From Sipunculus nudus (Eukaryota > Annelida > Sipuncula > Golfingiida > Sipunculidae), in contig CM049314.1 in the NCBI GenBank assembly GCA_026874595.1, positions 74,540,300-74,604,299 of the forward strand: a DNA stretch of 64,000 bases. The letters are read 5' to 3'. The notes under the pieces were generated by a model. The model searched no databases and had not been told where the DNA came from. It saw only the letters and a program-made list of their open reading frames with translations. The position numbers were made by a program, and so were the translations under genes. This document shows, piece after piece, positions 1-11,548 of this stretch; position 1 is the first letter of the stretch, and every line of letters begins with the position of its first letter.

Positions 1-420
1 GTTATGCTGATACATGTTACTAATAGAAACCTGCGTAATTGTTTTCATACAATTTCATGATGATTGGTTTCTAGTGACTGAAAGTATCATGGGCATTTAT
101 GTATATGTTCTTTGTATTGAATATGCCAAGTTCTTAGAGGGTTTATCATTGCAATGTTTTATTATATTGATATGCCTTCCAGGATATATCATATCATTTT
201 ATGTATTTCTCAGCGATCTTTGCAATCTATCTGTCAGATTAAAGATTGTTTGTTTTTATAGGTCAACCATACAATAGTCAACAGGACGACTTGCAAGATT
301 AACTGTTGTACAGAACAAACCATACTATTTTTGTAAGTTAATTGGGTTTTATTCCATACAATAAACTTTACATTGTTTATTATGTTAATTTATGTAAATT
401 GTGATCAATCGTAGAGATAT
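1..420. other. AT-rich sequence, no gene seen
   Basis: No coding region, splice pattern or repeat is recognised. The 87-codon open frame at 14-277 is rich in Ile, Phe, Tyr and Leu, has no domain character, and looks like chance in AT-rich DNA. Confidence 0.5.
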
Positions 421-881
421 TGTTACAAAGAACATGTCTGTAATGTAACCTTGTATATAGACCGCTCTTGATCGTTAGTTTACATGTGCCTGGTTTTTGT
501 TCTAGTTGTTATGAGAAGCTAGAGGTCGCACTTAGATAACCTTGGGGGAGGGCTGTCCAGCAATAGAGACCCTGGGGGCTTTATCCCATTCAGTAGTCTA
601 GACGTTAGATGTGGCCTTTAACCTGCATAGCCTTTATATTTACAAGCGTGTGACCATAGTAGAGTGATTAGATAGATTTAGTCTAGCAGTCAGAGAGACG
701 ACACGTGTTTTTAGTCTGTGGAGAAGTCTGTGTGTATTGTCTATTTTTGGTGGGATAGCGAGGCCTATCCATCTGTTTTGTTGTGGATAACGCGGTTTGT
801 CCACCGTAGTCTGTGAATAAAGTCGACTAGATCAAAGTTGTCAGAGATTTAATTCAGTGACTTGGGCCTGACTGCCTAACA
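421..881 (+). repeat. 5' LTR of a Gypsy-type retrotransposon
   Basis: This 461-bp segment starts TGTTA and ends TAACA, a perfect 5-bp inverted terminal repeat with the TG...CA ends typical of LTRs. An AATAAA signal lies near 816. A primer-binding-like site follows directly, and a gag reading frame starts 60 bp downstream, so it sits where a 5' LTR should. No matching 3' LTR is in the window. The calls rest on end structure and order. Confidence 0.75.
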
Positions 882-885
882 TAAT

Positions 886-905
886 TGGTGTCACAGAAGT
901 GGGAT
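886..905 (+). promoter_or_regulatory. primer-binding site, probably tRNA-Leu
   Basis: The sequence TGGTGTCACAGAAGTGGGAT lies 4 bp after the LTR. It matches the complement of the usual 3' end of tRNA-Leu (TGGTGTCAGAAGTGGGAT) except for a 2-bp CA insertion. It would prime minus-strand DNA synthesis by reverse transcriptase. The tRNA identity is inferred from memory of tRNA-Leu ends. Confidence 0.6.
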
Positions 906-940
906 TACAGAACTTATACACGCGCCTATTGTACACAGCA

Positions 941-1202
941 ATGTCTGACAACGAGCATAACAACGATAGCGAAGTGGATTTCCCAAGACTGGCAGAAAAC
1001 GATCCCGTCGGCGCTCGTGGTATGATCCATCCCGCCAAGTTTCATGGCGACACTGACGAAGATATTGAAATGTGGCTAAAGAGATTTCACCGCGTTTCTG
1101 CAGCCAATGGCTTGGGCGTACAGCGCAAACTTGAAATGCTGCCGGTGTTCCTGAGGGGTCGGGCAGCGGACTTTTATGAGGAGCTGTCTATGGACACACA
1201 AG
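941..1202 (+). pseudogene. truncated gag of the 5' Gypsy-type element
   Basis: The frame starts at ATG 941 (MSDNEHNNDSEVDFPRL). It carries a retrotransposon-gag N-terminal pattern: a PAKFHGDTDEDIEMWLKRF block followed by KLEMLPVFLRGRAADFYEEL. This is the usual 'P.F.G....D...WL..F' start of Gypsy capsids. Gag packages element RNA in the cytoplasm. After about 87 residues the homology stops, near 1202, and the frame ends at 1231. The rest of gag and all of pol are missing, so this is a deleted or interrupted copy. Confidence 0.75.
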
Positions 1203-2870
1203 GTATTTATTCAGTTTTAGCCAAACAATGATGTGGAGAATCCAGAATATAAACAAAGGACCCATGGGTCATGACAAAAGTTTGAAATTTTTGCAAATGC
1301 AAAATATGAAAAATATTCTATTGTAATGTTTTATATTTATATAAGCATATGAGAAGCTAAGAGGAAAGGGTCCTCCTACTTGGTTATAGTAAAGTTCTCA
1401 ATATATGATTGCAAACTAATACTCTGACTAGACTGTCATGAAGAAAAACAGTAAAAGTTTTGAGATACAGTGATGCATATGAAAAATTTACAGATGGACA
1501 GGCAAGTGGACAGAATGGACTAATACCTTCATTTCACTTTCAAAGGAATAATGCATTTAAGTTTATATACAAGCCTATTTTTTTAGCATATCCACTTTTT
1601 TCATTAATAGTTTTTATCTGATTCATTTTTTTTATTTACAAGTGTTATAAATTTGTAATATAAAAGTGAAAATATAAGTTAAAATATTAGAATTCTAAGT
1701 TGCAATCATTATATATCCAGATTGTAGCTCACATTGGGTCATATTATGCATACACATATATTTTATTATTTTTAAATCAAATGTTTAAACTGAATGTAAA
1801 AGAAAATAATGCCACAACATGGGATCTACAAAATTATTCCTTGAATTCCTATTTAAAAGTTTTGCACATTGGAGTTCTCAGGACAAGCTTAATTTTATTC
1901 ACCGAAATAAAATAAAAGATTCAGTAAATTTGATAAAATGAAAACATCTTTTTCAAATAAAGTATACACACTGTTGGTTGAATGAAGGACAAACAATATC
2001 ATTATGCTAATTACAATCTAAGCTATAATTAATAACTGGAATTGATAGTCAATTTCACACCTGGTGAAGTTTTACTCTTCTGAAGTAAAGCATTACTTAT
2101 CTGATGAACATCCATACTTTCATAGCAATACATCACTTTGTGGACACAATTAAATGTGCACTTTAATCATTGTAACCCTGGTGGTACAATCCAAAATCTA
2201 AAATGTAGCATGTCCAAGAATAAAATAAAATACAGAAAATTATAACATTTATCTAGTTTACGCACCAGCTGGGGGGGGGGGGGGGGTTGAGTGCAGGGCA
2301 GAGGAGAAGCCTGCTAGTAGTGGCCAAGCTGGTTCAAGGCAAGCTGCCTGGGTGGGTTACATAATGCAAGTGAAGGCTGTACTACTAGGTGGGCCAGATA
2401 TAAACAACACTTGACATGGTGTATGAAAACTTGAATAAAAGCTACTCTTTTCAAACAATTTCTTTGAAATTTCAGATTTTAAAAGATTAAAACCTTATGT
2501 ATATATGCTGTGAAAATTAAATCAACAGTGCTTACAGGGAAAAAACGTGCCACTGCCAAAGTTGGACAAAATTTAAGGTATTAATTTTTTATTTATGCTA
2601 ATAACTTGAAAAATTTGCAAAATTCAGATCTAATTTTGGGTAAACAATTTAATCTTGATTAAATAAAGTTATATTCCTAAAAAAAGTCTTCAGCTTCACC
2701 AATTCTCATGTTAAGTGAGCAAATATATTTCCTGATTTTTAAAAAATTGCATTATATTTGGGCCTATAACTTCAAATAATACCCAATACTGACCTAATTT
2801 TTCGTATGTGCACAGAAAATATATGGAAGAATATGAATACTAAATATGATCAAAAACAGATCAGTGGTTT
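1203..2870. other. AT-rich non-coding stretch
   Basis: No gene is seen. It holds a GACCCATGGGTC palindrome at 1259-1270 and a G homopolymer near 2271-2286. The region after 2560 begins to resemble the interspersed repeat that ends near 3135. Confidence 0.5.
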
Positions 2871-2959
2871 TGATATTAGGCAGACTTGAAGTGTAACAAT
2901 TGCTTTTTTATCGAAAACATAGGTTTTTCCTTAATATCTCGAAGGAACGAAGTTCTAAT

Positions 2960-3135
2960 GACCCAATTTTCGGTATGGTAGGAGATTTTGGGGACATCTA
3001 ATAGTATGCAGAATTTTGGTTTCGTAGGTCCAACGGTTTTAAAAACGTGCCCTGTTAACGGCCGGACGGACGGACGGACGACGGACAAAGGACCACGACT
3101 ATAGCTCAGATGACTTACAGTCAGCTGAGCTAAAA
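2960..3135 (+). repeat. right end of AGCTCAGCTGA-type interspersed repeat
   Basis: The stretch reads through a 'GTGCCCTGTTAACGG' block, a CGGACGGACGGACGACGGACAA block, and a terminal palindrome (AGCTCAGATGACTTACAGTCAGCTGAGCT) followed by A-rich sequence. Related ends occur at 17,225-17,320 and 37,760-37,862 on this strand, and inverted at 7,575 and 21,432. No protein is encoded. Confidence 0.7.
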
Positions 3136-3139
3136 AAAA

Positions 3140-3560
3140 CAAGTCAAAAGGTAGAAGGTCTGGAGACCACTTTAGAGCACACGCAGGGAACTATAGAAGA
3201 TATTGAACAAAAATCGAAATCTACCATTTCAGAAAACCAAGTGTTGAAGCAAAAGATTGAAACACTGAGTCTTGAAAATTCAAATCTGTTGAAAAAAATT
3301 CAATAACTGGAGCAAATAACCAAAGAAAAGATAAATGAACTAAATGAACTCAAGAGAATTCAATATAAGAGTTAGTGGACTTAGAGAGGAAAACTGTAAG
3401 AAAATGGTGGCAAACATAATTGAAAAGGAAAAATTACTTGGAGAAACCACAACAGAAGAAATCGAGAAGATGCTGTAAAATGTACACCGCACAGGGCCGA
3501 AAAGAAACACGGTTCAAAGACACGTTACTGCGCGGTTATTCAGCAGGCCATACGTAACAA
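3140..3560 (+). pseudogene. LINE ORF1-like relic (coiled coil plus RRM-like)
   Basis: Three frame-broken pieces read as one protein. First comes a coiled coil (KVEGLETTLEHTQGTIEDI, then repeated I/L heptads) up to about 3306. Next is an RRM-like start (NIRVSGLREENCKKMVANII) from about 3357. Last is an 'HRTGPKRN...RHVTARLFSRPY' block to about 3556. This order, coiled coil then 'N.R..GL.E' then 'HR.G', is that of L1-type ORF1 RNA-binding proteins, which coat LINE RNA. In-frame stops and a frameshift make it dead. No RT is attached here. It could belong to the same family as the endonuclease relic at 13.8 kb, but that is unproven. Confidence 0.55.
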
Positions 3561-4330
3561 CAAGTAACACAAATGGCTGAAGCTTTTAGGGCAGAGAAAA
3601 AGTCTCGCTTCTGGCGCGGCAAATTTATTATTGAAGGCATAGTGGTCCCAATCGAAACTCAAGCTTAACGTTGCCAAGGACGCCTCAATGACGACGTAAT
3701 GCAGCTGACAAGAACGCCTTATACTGGGACTGTAATAGCAAACAATCCACATTCTTGGCAAGTCACCAAGCAATAGACGCTGTCTAAAGTGATACAAACA
3801 CCGGCCAGCAGGTGGCAGAACCAAAGATTGGACCCGGTCAACCAAACATGGATACGCGAGAACTTTCTTCTTGGATAACCAAAACTTATTGAACTTGAAT
3901 ATTGACCAGGCCAGGTGAGGAGGCGGCTTAAACATGTCATGTGACTTTGCACTCTTTTTTTATGGTGATTTTCACATGCATTTCCGGAAGAATACGGATG
4001 GTTTGTATTTATGTTCATTGTATGTTATATGTTGACATCATTTATTATTTTTACAGTCTTTGTGCGGAGCGAATGTCGAATCAGTCACGCACCCATAGTT
4101 AGCAAACAAGGTAAAGAAGGCGATAATGTTGATGGGGATAGAGAGAAAAATGGGGTATAGTTTTTTTTTTTTGGGGGGGGGGGGGGTCAGTACAAATATA
4201 ATAACCGTTACTGTCTCCTGTTTTACCAGTGATATTTGTTCATGTGACATCCTGAACATGACTGCGTGGATGTACTTGGAAGAGATGAAATTCAAGAATT
4301 ATTAGTCCAATTGAAATTACATGCAAAGAC
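3561..4330. other. no gene recognised
   Basis: Unique-looking sequence without recognised coding potential. A T run followed by a G run lies at about 4160-4186. Confidence 0.4.
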
Positions 4331-4336
4331 AACATA

Positions 4337-4408
4337 CTGGATCGGGTTCGAACCACTGAACGGCGGCATACAAGTTCCATTGCATAACCACTATACCACA
4401 CAGAACTC
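4337..4408 (-). repeat. tRNA-like head, probable SINE
   Basis: On the minus strand an A-box-like TGGTATAGTGG (4388-4398) is followed about 35 bp later by a B-box-like GGTTCGAACCC (4344-4354). The spacing matches an internal RNA polymerase III promoter. The acceptor and T stems do not pair well enough for a functional tRNA, so a tRNA-derived SINE or tRNA pseudogene is more likely. Confidence 0.5.
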
Positions 4409-4619
4409 GTTGAAGAACCGGGGACAACGGGGATATTTACACCTGGATTAAAAAATGTGATCACGTGGTAAACTGAGGGGTACTACTTCACCAGGAGTCA
4501 TGATCGTGTGATCAGTGAATTAACTTCGTACGAACACCAAATCGATCGCTTGGTGTAACTAGTTGAAAAATGAATCAGGATAGTAAACGGTTAAGATGAA
4601 TGATTGTTTAATTGGGAAA

Positions 4620-4900
4620 TTAGAATGAATATGAGTAAAAATTGGGGGGGGACCCCCCAAACCACCCAGGATATGATAATCAACATGAGTAAATATTGAG
4701 GGGAGACCCCCCCCACCCCCCCCCCCCCGAGGATATGAAAATCAATAGGAGTAAATACGGTATATAAAAAATGAAGAGTAATTAGAATAAATATAGGTAA
4801 ATATTGGGGGGAGACCCCCTGAACCCCTCCCAGTTATGACAATCAACATGAGTAATGATTGGGGTGAGACATGCAAACCCCCCCCCCCCCTCCCCCCCGT
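4620..4900. repeat. tandem repeats with G-run/C-run hairpins
   Basis: Four loose units share an 'AT..ACATGAGTAAATATTG' lead followed by GGGG...GACCCCCC. Each G run faces a C run across two bases (for example near 4643-4664, 4696-4715 and 4804-4820). This could form very GC-rich hairpins or G-quadruplexes inside AT-rich DNA. No gene. Confidence 0.6.
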
Positions 4901-5041
4901 GAGTCCTAGAATTATCTAAAACATCGTATCGAGATGTGATAAATCGGACTTAGAGTTATGCGAGATTGTGAAGGTGTGAGTTATGCCAAAAGGTGGGGTT
5001 GAGCTATAGGATTTGCCAAAAAATGACCCTTTCACAAGCGC

Positions 5042-5815
5042 TTTGCGAGTCGTGAAGTGGTCATTTGCGAGTCGCTAAATGATTTTGCGAGTCATGAAGT
5101 GGTCATTTGCGAGTCGCTAAATGATTTTGCGAGTCGTGAAGTGGTCATTTGCGAGGCGCTAAATGATTTTGCGAGTCGTGAAGTGGTCATTTGCGAGTCG
5201 CTAAATGATTTTGCGAGTCGTGAAGTGGTCATTTGCGAGTCGCTAAATGATTTTGCGAGTCGTGAAGTGGTCATTTGCGAGTCGCTAAATGATTTTGCGA
5301 GTCGTGAAGTGGTCATTTGCGAGGCGCTTAATGATTTTGCGAGTCGTGAAGTGGTCATTTGCGAGTCGCTAAAAGATTTTGCGAGTCATGAAGTGGTCAT
5401 TTGCGAGTCGCTAAATGATTTTGCGAGTCGTGAAGTGGTCATTTGCGAGGCGCTAAATGATTTTGCGAGTCGTGAAGTGGTCATTTGCGAGTCGCTAAAT
5501 GATTTTGCGAGTCGTGAAGTGGTCATTTGCGAGTCGCTAAATGATTTTGCGAGTCGTGAAGTGGTCATTTGCGAGTCGCTAAATGATTTTGCGAGTCGTG
5601 AAGTGGTCATTTGCGAGTCGCTAAATGATTTTGCGAGTCGTGAAGTGGTCATTTGCGAGTCGCTAAATGATTTTGCGAGTCGTGAAGTGGTCATTTGCGA
5701 GGCGCTTAATGATTTTGCGAGTCGTGAAGTGGTCATTTGCGAGTCGCTAAATGAATTTGCGAGTCGTCAAGTGAATATTTGCGAGTCGCTCAATGATTTT
5801 GCGGATCGCAAAATG
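5042..5815 (+). repeat. 42-bp minisatellite, about 18 copies
   Basis: The unit contains TTTGCGAGTCG twice, once followed by TGAAGTGGTCA and once by CTAAATGATT, so it is a 22+20-bp doublet. Units are nearly identical, with point variants such as GAGGCGCT for GAGTCGCT, and decay at the right end from about 5750. Because 42 is a multiple of 3, long open frames run on both strands (5057-5917 plus). These are a by-product of the period and not evidence for a protein. A diverged inverted relative lies at 13.06-13.5 kb. Confidence 0.95.
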
Positions 5816-7574
5816 GACAAATTTTATAGCTTATTGGCAAATGGGAACTACATAATAACATTAGGACTGATTTTAAAATTAAGGGCTTTTTGCCCCTTTA
5901 ATTGCTGTATAACTTAATGGATGATTTCAGAGGTCTTTGGCCAGACGTGTTTTTCTCGCTTATATATAGCATTATCATGATTATAATATTATAGCTAGCA
6001 TTGCAAGCGTGGATATTTTACTTGTGACTTTTATACTTCTTATGGAAGTATAAGCTTTCAATGACTAGAATTTTTTGTAGTGCTCATTATTATAGAGGAT
6101 TCGCTGTTTCATGGTTTCTACATGTTTTCCTATAATTAATATGAATTTCAAGCTATATATAAAGTTCCATATATGCACAAAATGCGGAACGATGCTGTAT
6201 GTATGCAGATAAAAATCAATCCTAATTAAAGTGAGATCTCATGTGCAGGTATCCGGCATGAGGCCTTCATATATTTCTGGCATAACGAATCGCTACATGT
6301 CCCGATTTTTTTCGGTTCCCGGTGGTATGCCGGATTCGACAGCTGCTTCGTCGCACCGGTAGGTATAAGATATATACAAGAGATCTCTCAACACGCACTA
6401 TGCACTCCGCGTTCTTCAATCCGCATGCATGCATATGGAAACTGAGTAAAGCCATTGCTTTGTAAAATGAATAACAAGGCATTTCGTCGGAGAGAGATTC
6501 AGCCGAAGCTAACTTCATTGCTGAATCAAAAGATAAATTTGACTACGAAACACAAGGAACATGCAGAGAACAATGAATTCAACTCAACTGGTTTGAGGTT
6601 AGATCATTTATATTGATCATATAAATCATTTCGATTTGAGATGTTGTATCTGACTCCGTAAACGGATGTATTTCACGTAGGGTGTTATACATATGTAATG
6701 TTTTTATGCGTATACTAAGGACAAGAGTAAGACCCTAACCGAAACATCGGTTGCTGGTCTGGCACTGATCCCGGTACCTTATTTAATCAAAGCTTATCTA
6801 TGATAAACTCCAAAACTCGTGCACATTGATCTATAATATCTTTCTATATAGTTTTCATCATTTACACATGACCATGGTGCTACACCTAAAGTAATTACTG
6901 TTTATGGATAACATACTTTTCCAGATGAATCTCATTTAAACACTAAACAACCAGTGGCGTCAATTTTCTCCCAGGGTGGGGGGATGGGTTTGTTTATATA
7001 AATATATTATATATATACATTATATATATATATAATATATATATAATTGTTATATATATATATAAACTCAATCATATTTCAGATAAGTATAATGTTTTAG
7101 AAAAAAAGTGTATTCGTGAATTCTAAGCAAGGTTTAGATATAACATTTTTTAGTAAATGAATCCAAAGTCTTTAATTCTATTTATTAATTTCATTTGCAA
7201 TATTATATTGTTCTCTGAAAAGTGGGGGGGGGGGGGGATGATAACATTGACCATTTCCCCCTTGCCAAAAAGTGGGGAGGGGGGGTATATATATCCATCC
7301 CCCTATATTGACGCCCCTGTAAACAACTAAACGGGAAGTATAAGGCAACTGGATAGGCATATAATTAAGTATACGGAGGGCACCTGACAAGATATATTTC
7401 TGGTGAATTTAGGATTAGGGCCTTTTCACAAATATGGAATATAACTGCATGCGCTGGAATAACCCTACATAACAAAAAATTCAATTACTTGTATATTTTG
7501 TACATAGGCCTATGACTGGTGGTGAAACATTCAATAATGTTTTAAGTTGCGATTGTCACTTCGTCTTTAATTTT
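5816..7574. other. no gene seen; AT microsatellite inside
   Basis: AT-rich sequence without recognisable coding regions. A (TA)n stretch lies at about 7000-7065 and G runs at about 7222-7240 and 7275-7287. The right part (7220-7320) includes text similar to other interspersed repeats. Confidence 0.4.
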
Positions 7575-8680
7575 TAGCTCAGCTGACTTTCAGTCATGCT
7601 GGGCTATAGCGATAGGTCTTTGTCCGTCGTCCTTCCGTCTGTCCGTCCGGCCGGCCGTCCGTCCGTTAGCAGGGCACAAATCGTAACCGTAGGGGCTAGG
7701 GCCATGAACCCTTTGCAGTCTTAGAGATTCTAAAAAGGTCTCCTTGCAAACCAGAAATTAGGTCACTGCGACCTATATTCTCGAAGTTATGGGGTGTGTT
7801 TGCACCCCCAGAAATAATTCTTTTAGCCAAAATTTTCATCCCAAACCTTCCATCTTCACATACAGCTCACCTACCAACAGGGGAAGAACCATAATAATTT
7901 TGAGGTCAAAGGTCAAGGTCACAGAACCAACTTCTTTGAAAAGCCTATGGATGCATTTTAAGCCAAACCTTGCATCCCAATTCTTTGATCTTTCACATAC
8001 AGCTCACCTACTAAGTGGGAGAAGAATCCTATAGATGTTAAGGTCACAAGGTCAAAGGTCAGGGTCACAGGATCCACTTCTTTGAAAAGGTTGTGGACAC
8101 ATTTCAAGCTAGACCTTTCATTCCAAACCTTTCAGCACTGATATCGCTTCTCTGCCAACAGGGGAAAAGCTCTGTTGATTTTGAGGTCAAAGGTCAAATT
8201 CACAGCACCCTCTTCTTGCGTGGAGTCATTTTCAGGCAAACTTTTCAATCTATACTTTCCATCTATCATATATGGCTTACCTACCAATAGGGGAAGAAGC
8301 CTATTGAAGTTGAGTTCAAAAGGTCAAAGGTCAAGGTCACAATATTGTTCTAAATGCTTGTGAACATATTTCAAGTGAAACTGTTCAACCCAGACCTTAA
8401 GTCTTTCACATATGCCACATCTATGCATCACTCAATATGATTCAAACTTCATATTTATGGGTCTTTTTGCATGAAGAAATAACTAATTGATTTTGAGGTC
8501 AGCTGGTCAGGAGGTTAAAGGTTGCAGGTCTAATTTATTCACTCATTGGTTGCCAAGTAATTACACCCGGCCAGATGTATTTGGTTAGTAGTTACCCATC
8601 ATTTAGAAAGAATCCAGTTGATATGTGGGCAAAAGGCCAAGGTCATAGGTCAGGTCAACTTATTTTGTAGACCATCTCTA
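7575..8680 (-). repeat. interspersed repeat with AGGTCA clusters
   Basis: It opens with the inverted form of the end seen at 3135: TTTTTAGCTCAGCTGACT, then CCGTCGTCC and CCGTCCG blocks, then the reverse of 'GTGCCCTG'. From 7800 to 8400 a unit of about 135 bp is repeated. Each unit carries AGGTCA direct repeats (7903-7921, 8049-8061, 8184-8196, 8321-8339). No protein is encoded: the small open frames here differ between units and contain stops. Confidence 0.75.
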
Positions 8681-9108
8681 TTTTTCTTGTATATATAAGC
8701 TTGCACTCCAGCTGGTTCTCACCGTGTGGCTGTAATTGTGAGTGACACTGGTGACATACGACTCCCTTTTGTATCAGGCTATTAAGTGATAAGGCTGAGT
8801 GATAAGTACCTCGTTACTGCATAACAAAACACTGTTGCTGGAATACTTCAGCCAGGAATTAACACTATGAGAGTATAGTATTAAGGTTTAGCTACTGATT
8901 TATAACATGATGGGAACATTTTGCAGTTTATTTTATGGAATCATAGCAATAAACTTAGTTTCCTAGATATCTGAATATTTTTATATAAATCACCACATAT
9001 AAAAGCAAGTGTTTGTTCTTAATAATATGTGGATGTGTACTTGATTTAGGATGGCTTTATTTTATTACAAGACTCTTAGTCATGCTTTCTGCATTTCTTT
9101 TCTTTCAG

Positions 9109-9207
9109 GTTTTGCAGTTTACCAACCCTGCTGACCCCATTGAAAAGCAGAGTGATAATAAAAAATATTGGACCTACACATTTACATTTGCATATCTGCA
9201 AATCTGA
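9109..9207 (+). other. possible isolated exon
   Basis: A pyrimidine-rich stretch ending TTTCTTTCAG (about 9099-9108) looks like a splice acceptor. The following frame reads VLQFTNPADPIEKQSDNKKY and then stops after 32 residues. The residue composition is protein-like, but I recognise no family, see no donor and find no partner exon nearby. It could be a terminal exon, or chance. Confidence 0.2.
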
Positions 9208-10114
9208 TATGAGCGCCTGAACATGCCTTTTGAATTGTTTTGGACATTCATTTCTGTAACTTTCATTTGGAGAATTTGGTCTCTTATTGGAGGATGTGTG
9301 ATATCAAATGTCAGACTTGTAAGAAATCCATTATGTCTGCCAGTTAGCCACCTTAGAAATCCTTTTTTTCAGTGCAGTTTCAGTAATTTTCCTTCAATTT
9401 TTGGTCCGATTTAGAGAATGGTTGTTGTCTGATTTCAGACCTGTGAGAAGTCAAAAATTGCCACCAGGCAACCATCTTTAAATTCCTTTTGATCATATTA
9501 TCTCAAGAACTGTTAAAGTGAAGGCAGTCGGACGTATATTAATGTAATCTTTCAAAGGATTGGGTCAAATATTTCTTAATAAATATTATCATCATATATG
9601 AAAGTGCAGTACAGTTGGCTTGTGTTGAATAAAAATTCATACAGAAGCACCTGTTTCTCAATAATTCTTGCATGGATTTCCTTGATTTTTTGCTATATAT
9701 TTTGATTTTATATTTGCCCTTTGTGGTGTTCCTTTTGAGACTGACAGGTATTAAGTAAGCTATGGGAATAGTTCTGGATACCTTAACAATCATACATTTT
9801 CCTCAGACCATCAATTCACTGTGTTTTAACCAGACATAGGTGATATATATTTCTGTTGTCGCAGAAAATTTCAACAAATGGAAAATTGGTTCTTCAAAAT
9901 TTGACTGGAAGTTGTGAATCTCAGCCCATGATGTCGCAGGTCATGCTTGGCAGCTGAGCGTCATGACCCATGGGTCACTTGTTTTCATATGTTACAATAT
10001 TTTCATATAACGAAGACTTTATGCATGTAGAGAATACATTATATATAGAGGATGGATTCCCATCGAGTGCTGTTGTTGGCGTGAATTGTATCCTGAAAAC
10101 ATCGCGAGTACTAT

Positions 10115-10450
10115 ATTTATACTCGTACTACAAGAATTCCTGTTACGCCTTTTGAACTATTAAGGTCTTGGGGTGATATGATTTGGCCTTGATATTGTCT
10201 AGGCGTATCTTTGATGTCCGTCCAGTTAATCGTAAGCTCTGGTCCCTGCAGCTCTGGTCCGATTACGTAAGCGGCCAGGCGATGCCACCAGCCAAACGTC
10301 TGCGCGGTGATGCTGACCCCTTGACCCTGCTGTGGGTTAGTGACCAATAAGGCACACTAATACCCCAGATGGTTATATATACAGCGTGTTTTCCACTCAA
10401 GTATATTCCTCATTTGTGAGCATGCAGGTCCAAATTCCTAACTCTTGAGG
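10115..10450 (+). repeat. first copy of a duplicated 330-bp segment
   Basis: The segment matches 10,915-11,260 in order: 'GATTACG.AAG.GGCC.GGCGA', 'GTGATGCTGA.C.CCTTGACCC.GCTGTG', 'AAAGGCACAC', 'GGTTATATA', then 'CCTCATTTGTGAGCA'. Many substitutions separate the copies. No coding frame is shared. Confidence 0.75.
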
Positions 10451-10765
10451 CTACAGGTCATAAAGTGGGCCCTGTTGTCGTCCTTTTGTGCACGTGTGCC
10501 GTCATTGCATTCTCCAGTTGTTAAGTGATTCAGTTTATAATAAATTCACCATATTAAGCTCCAAGTTCAAATAAACTTTAAGTTAACCATACCCAGTAAT
10601 TACTTCACAGTTACTCTAATTATTAAGTGTAATGAGAAACTGCAAAAAAAAAAGAAATTGCCAAAAAGGCATGGGTCTCAAGCACCGCCCGCGTCAATTT
10701 TACCCCCCCCCCCCCCATCTAAAAAGAATTTTGATTTTGATTTTCATCTTTCAAGAAGATAAAAT

Positions 10766-10769
<4 letters not shown>

Positions 10770-10817
<48 letters not shown>
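10770..10817 (+). repeat. (GA)n microsatellite
   Basis: An uninterrupted AG dinucleotide run of roughly 46 bp lies between the two copies of the 330-bp duplication. A C homopolymer precedes it at about 10,702-10,716. Confidence 0.95.
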
Positions 10818-10822
<5 letters not shown>

Positions 10823-10914
10823 AATAAAACAAATACGCTTATACAAGGCTTTTTATACTTAAATTTACTGTGTTTAGGTCTAGTTAACTTCTTTGACGAG
10901 CATATAGTTAAGTG

Positions 10915-11260
10915 AAAACACTAAACGTATTCGTATCCCCGGTCATAGTGGTACCCGTATTGGTACCCGTTTATCAGCGTATGAATGGAAAGCTTGCTTT
11001 AATGTCCGGTCCGGTGACTGTCGGCACTGGTCCATGCAGTTCCAGCTTGATTACGCAAGAGGCCCGGCGAAGCCAGCGACTTCCTCGCAGGGCTGTGATG
11101 CTGATCACTCCCCCTTGACCCCTGCTGTGAGCAATTAGTACCCACCCATCAATGACCATAAAGCACACAAAGACCCCATGGGGTTATATACATGCAGTGC
11201 CTTTCCTATTCATGCAGTTTCCTTATTTGTGAGCAGGTCTCAATTCCTTAATCCGGCAGA
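10915..11260 (+). repeat. second copy of the duplicated segment
   Basis: This is the direct-orientation partner of 10,115-10,450, offset by about 800 bp. It keeps the GATTACGCAAGAGGCC, CCCCTTGACCCCTGCTGTG and TTATTTGTGAGCAGG blocks in the same order. It is an old segmental duplication or two copies of one repeat. Confidence 0.75.
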
Positions 11261-11548
11261 TATATGTATATTTGCTTGAACTGTTATTTTATTAACCATT
11301 CAACAGATCCACTGCAGTGGTATTCATGAATACTCTTGTTATCTATTTGTGATATCATTGCCTGAAACAAATGAAACTCTTGGAGCTTTGATAACGGCAA
11401 TGCTAGAGTAGGTAGAATGCCCCTTCAAGTCCAAGAGCTGTTTGAATTTTTCCAAGTTTACCATGCCACTATATCGTAATGCATCCTATGCCGCTGACAA
11501 GGACAAGTCCACCCAATTCTCTGAGGGTGGCTGCCGATAAGTCAGCAT

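Noticed and set aside
4337-4408. Functional tRNA gene
   Set aside because: A and B boxes are present, but acceptor and T stems do not pair properly. Reported as a SINE-like head instead.
5057-5917. 286-codon open frame with a 14-residue repeat
   Set aside because: The frame exists because the 42-bp unit is a multiple of three. The opposite strand is open too, and there is no start context, splice site or non-repeat domain.
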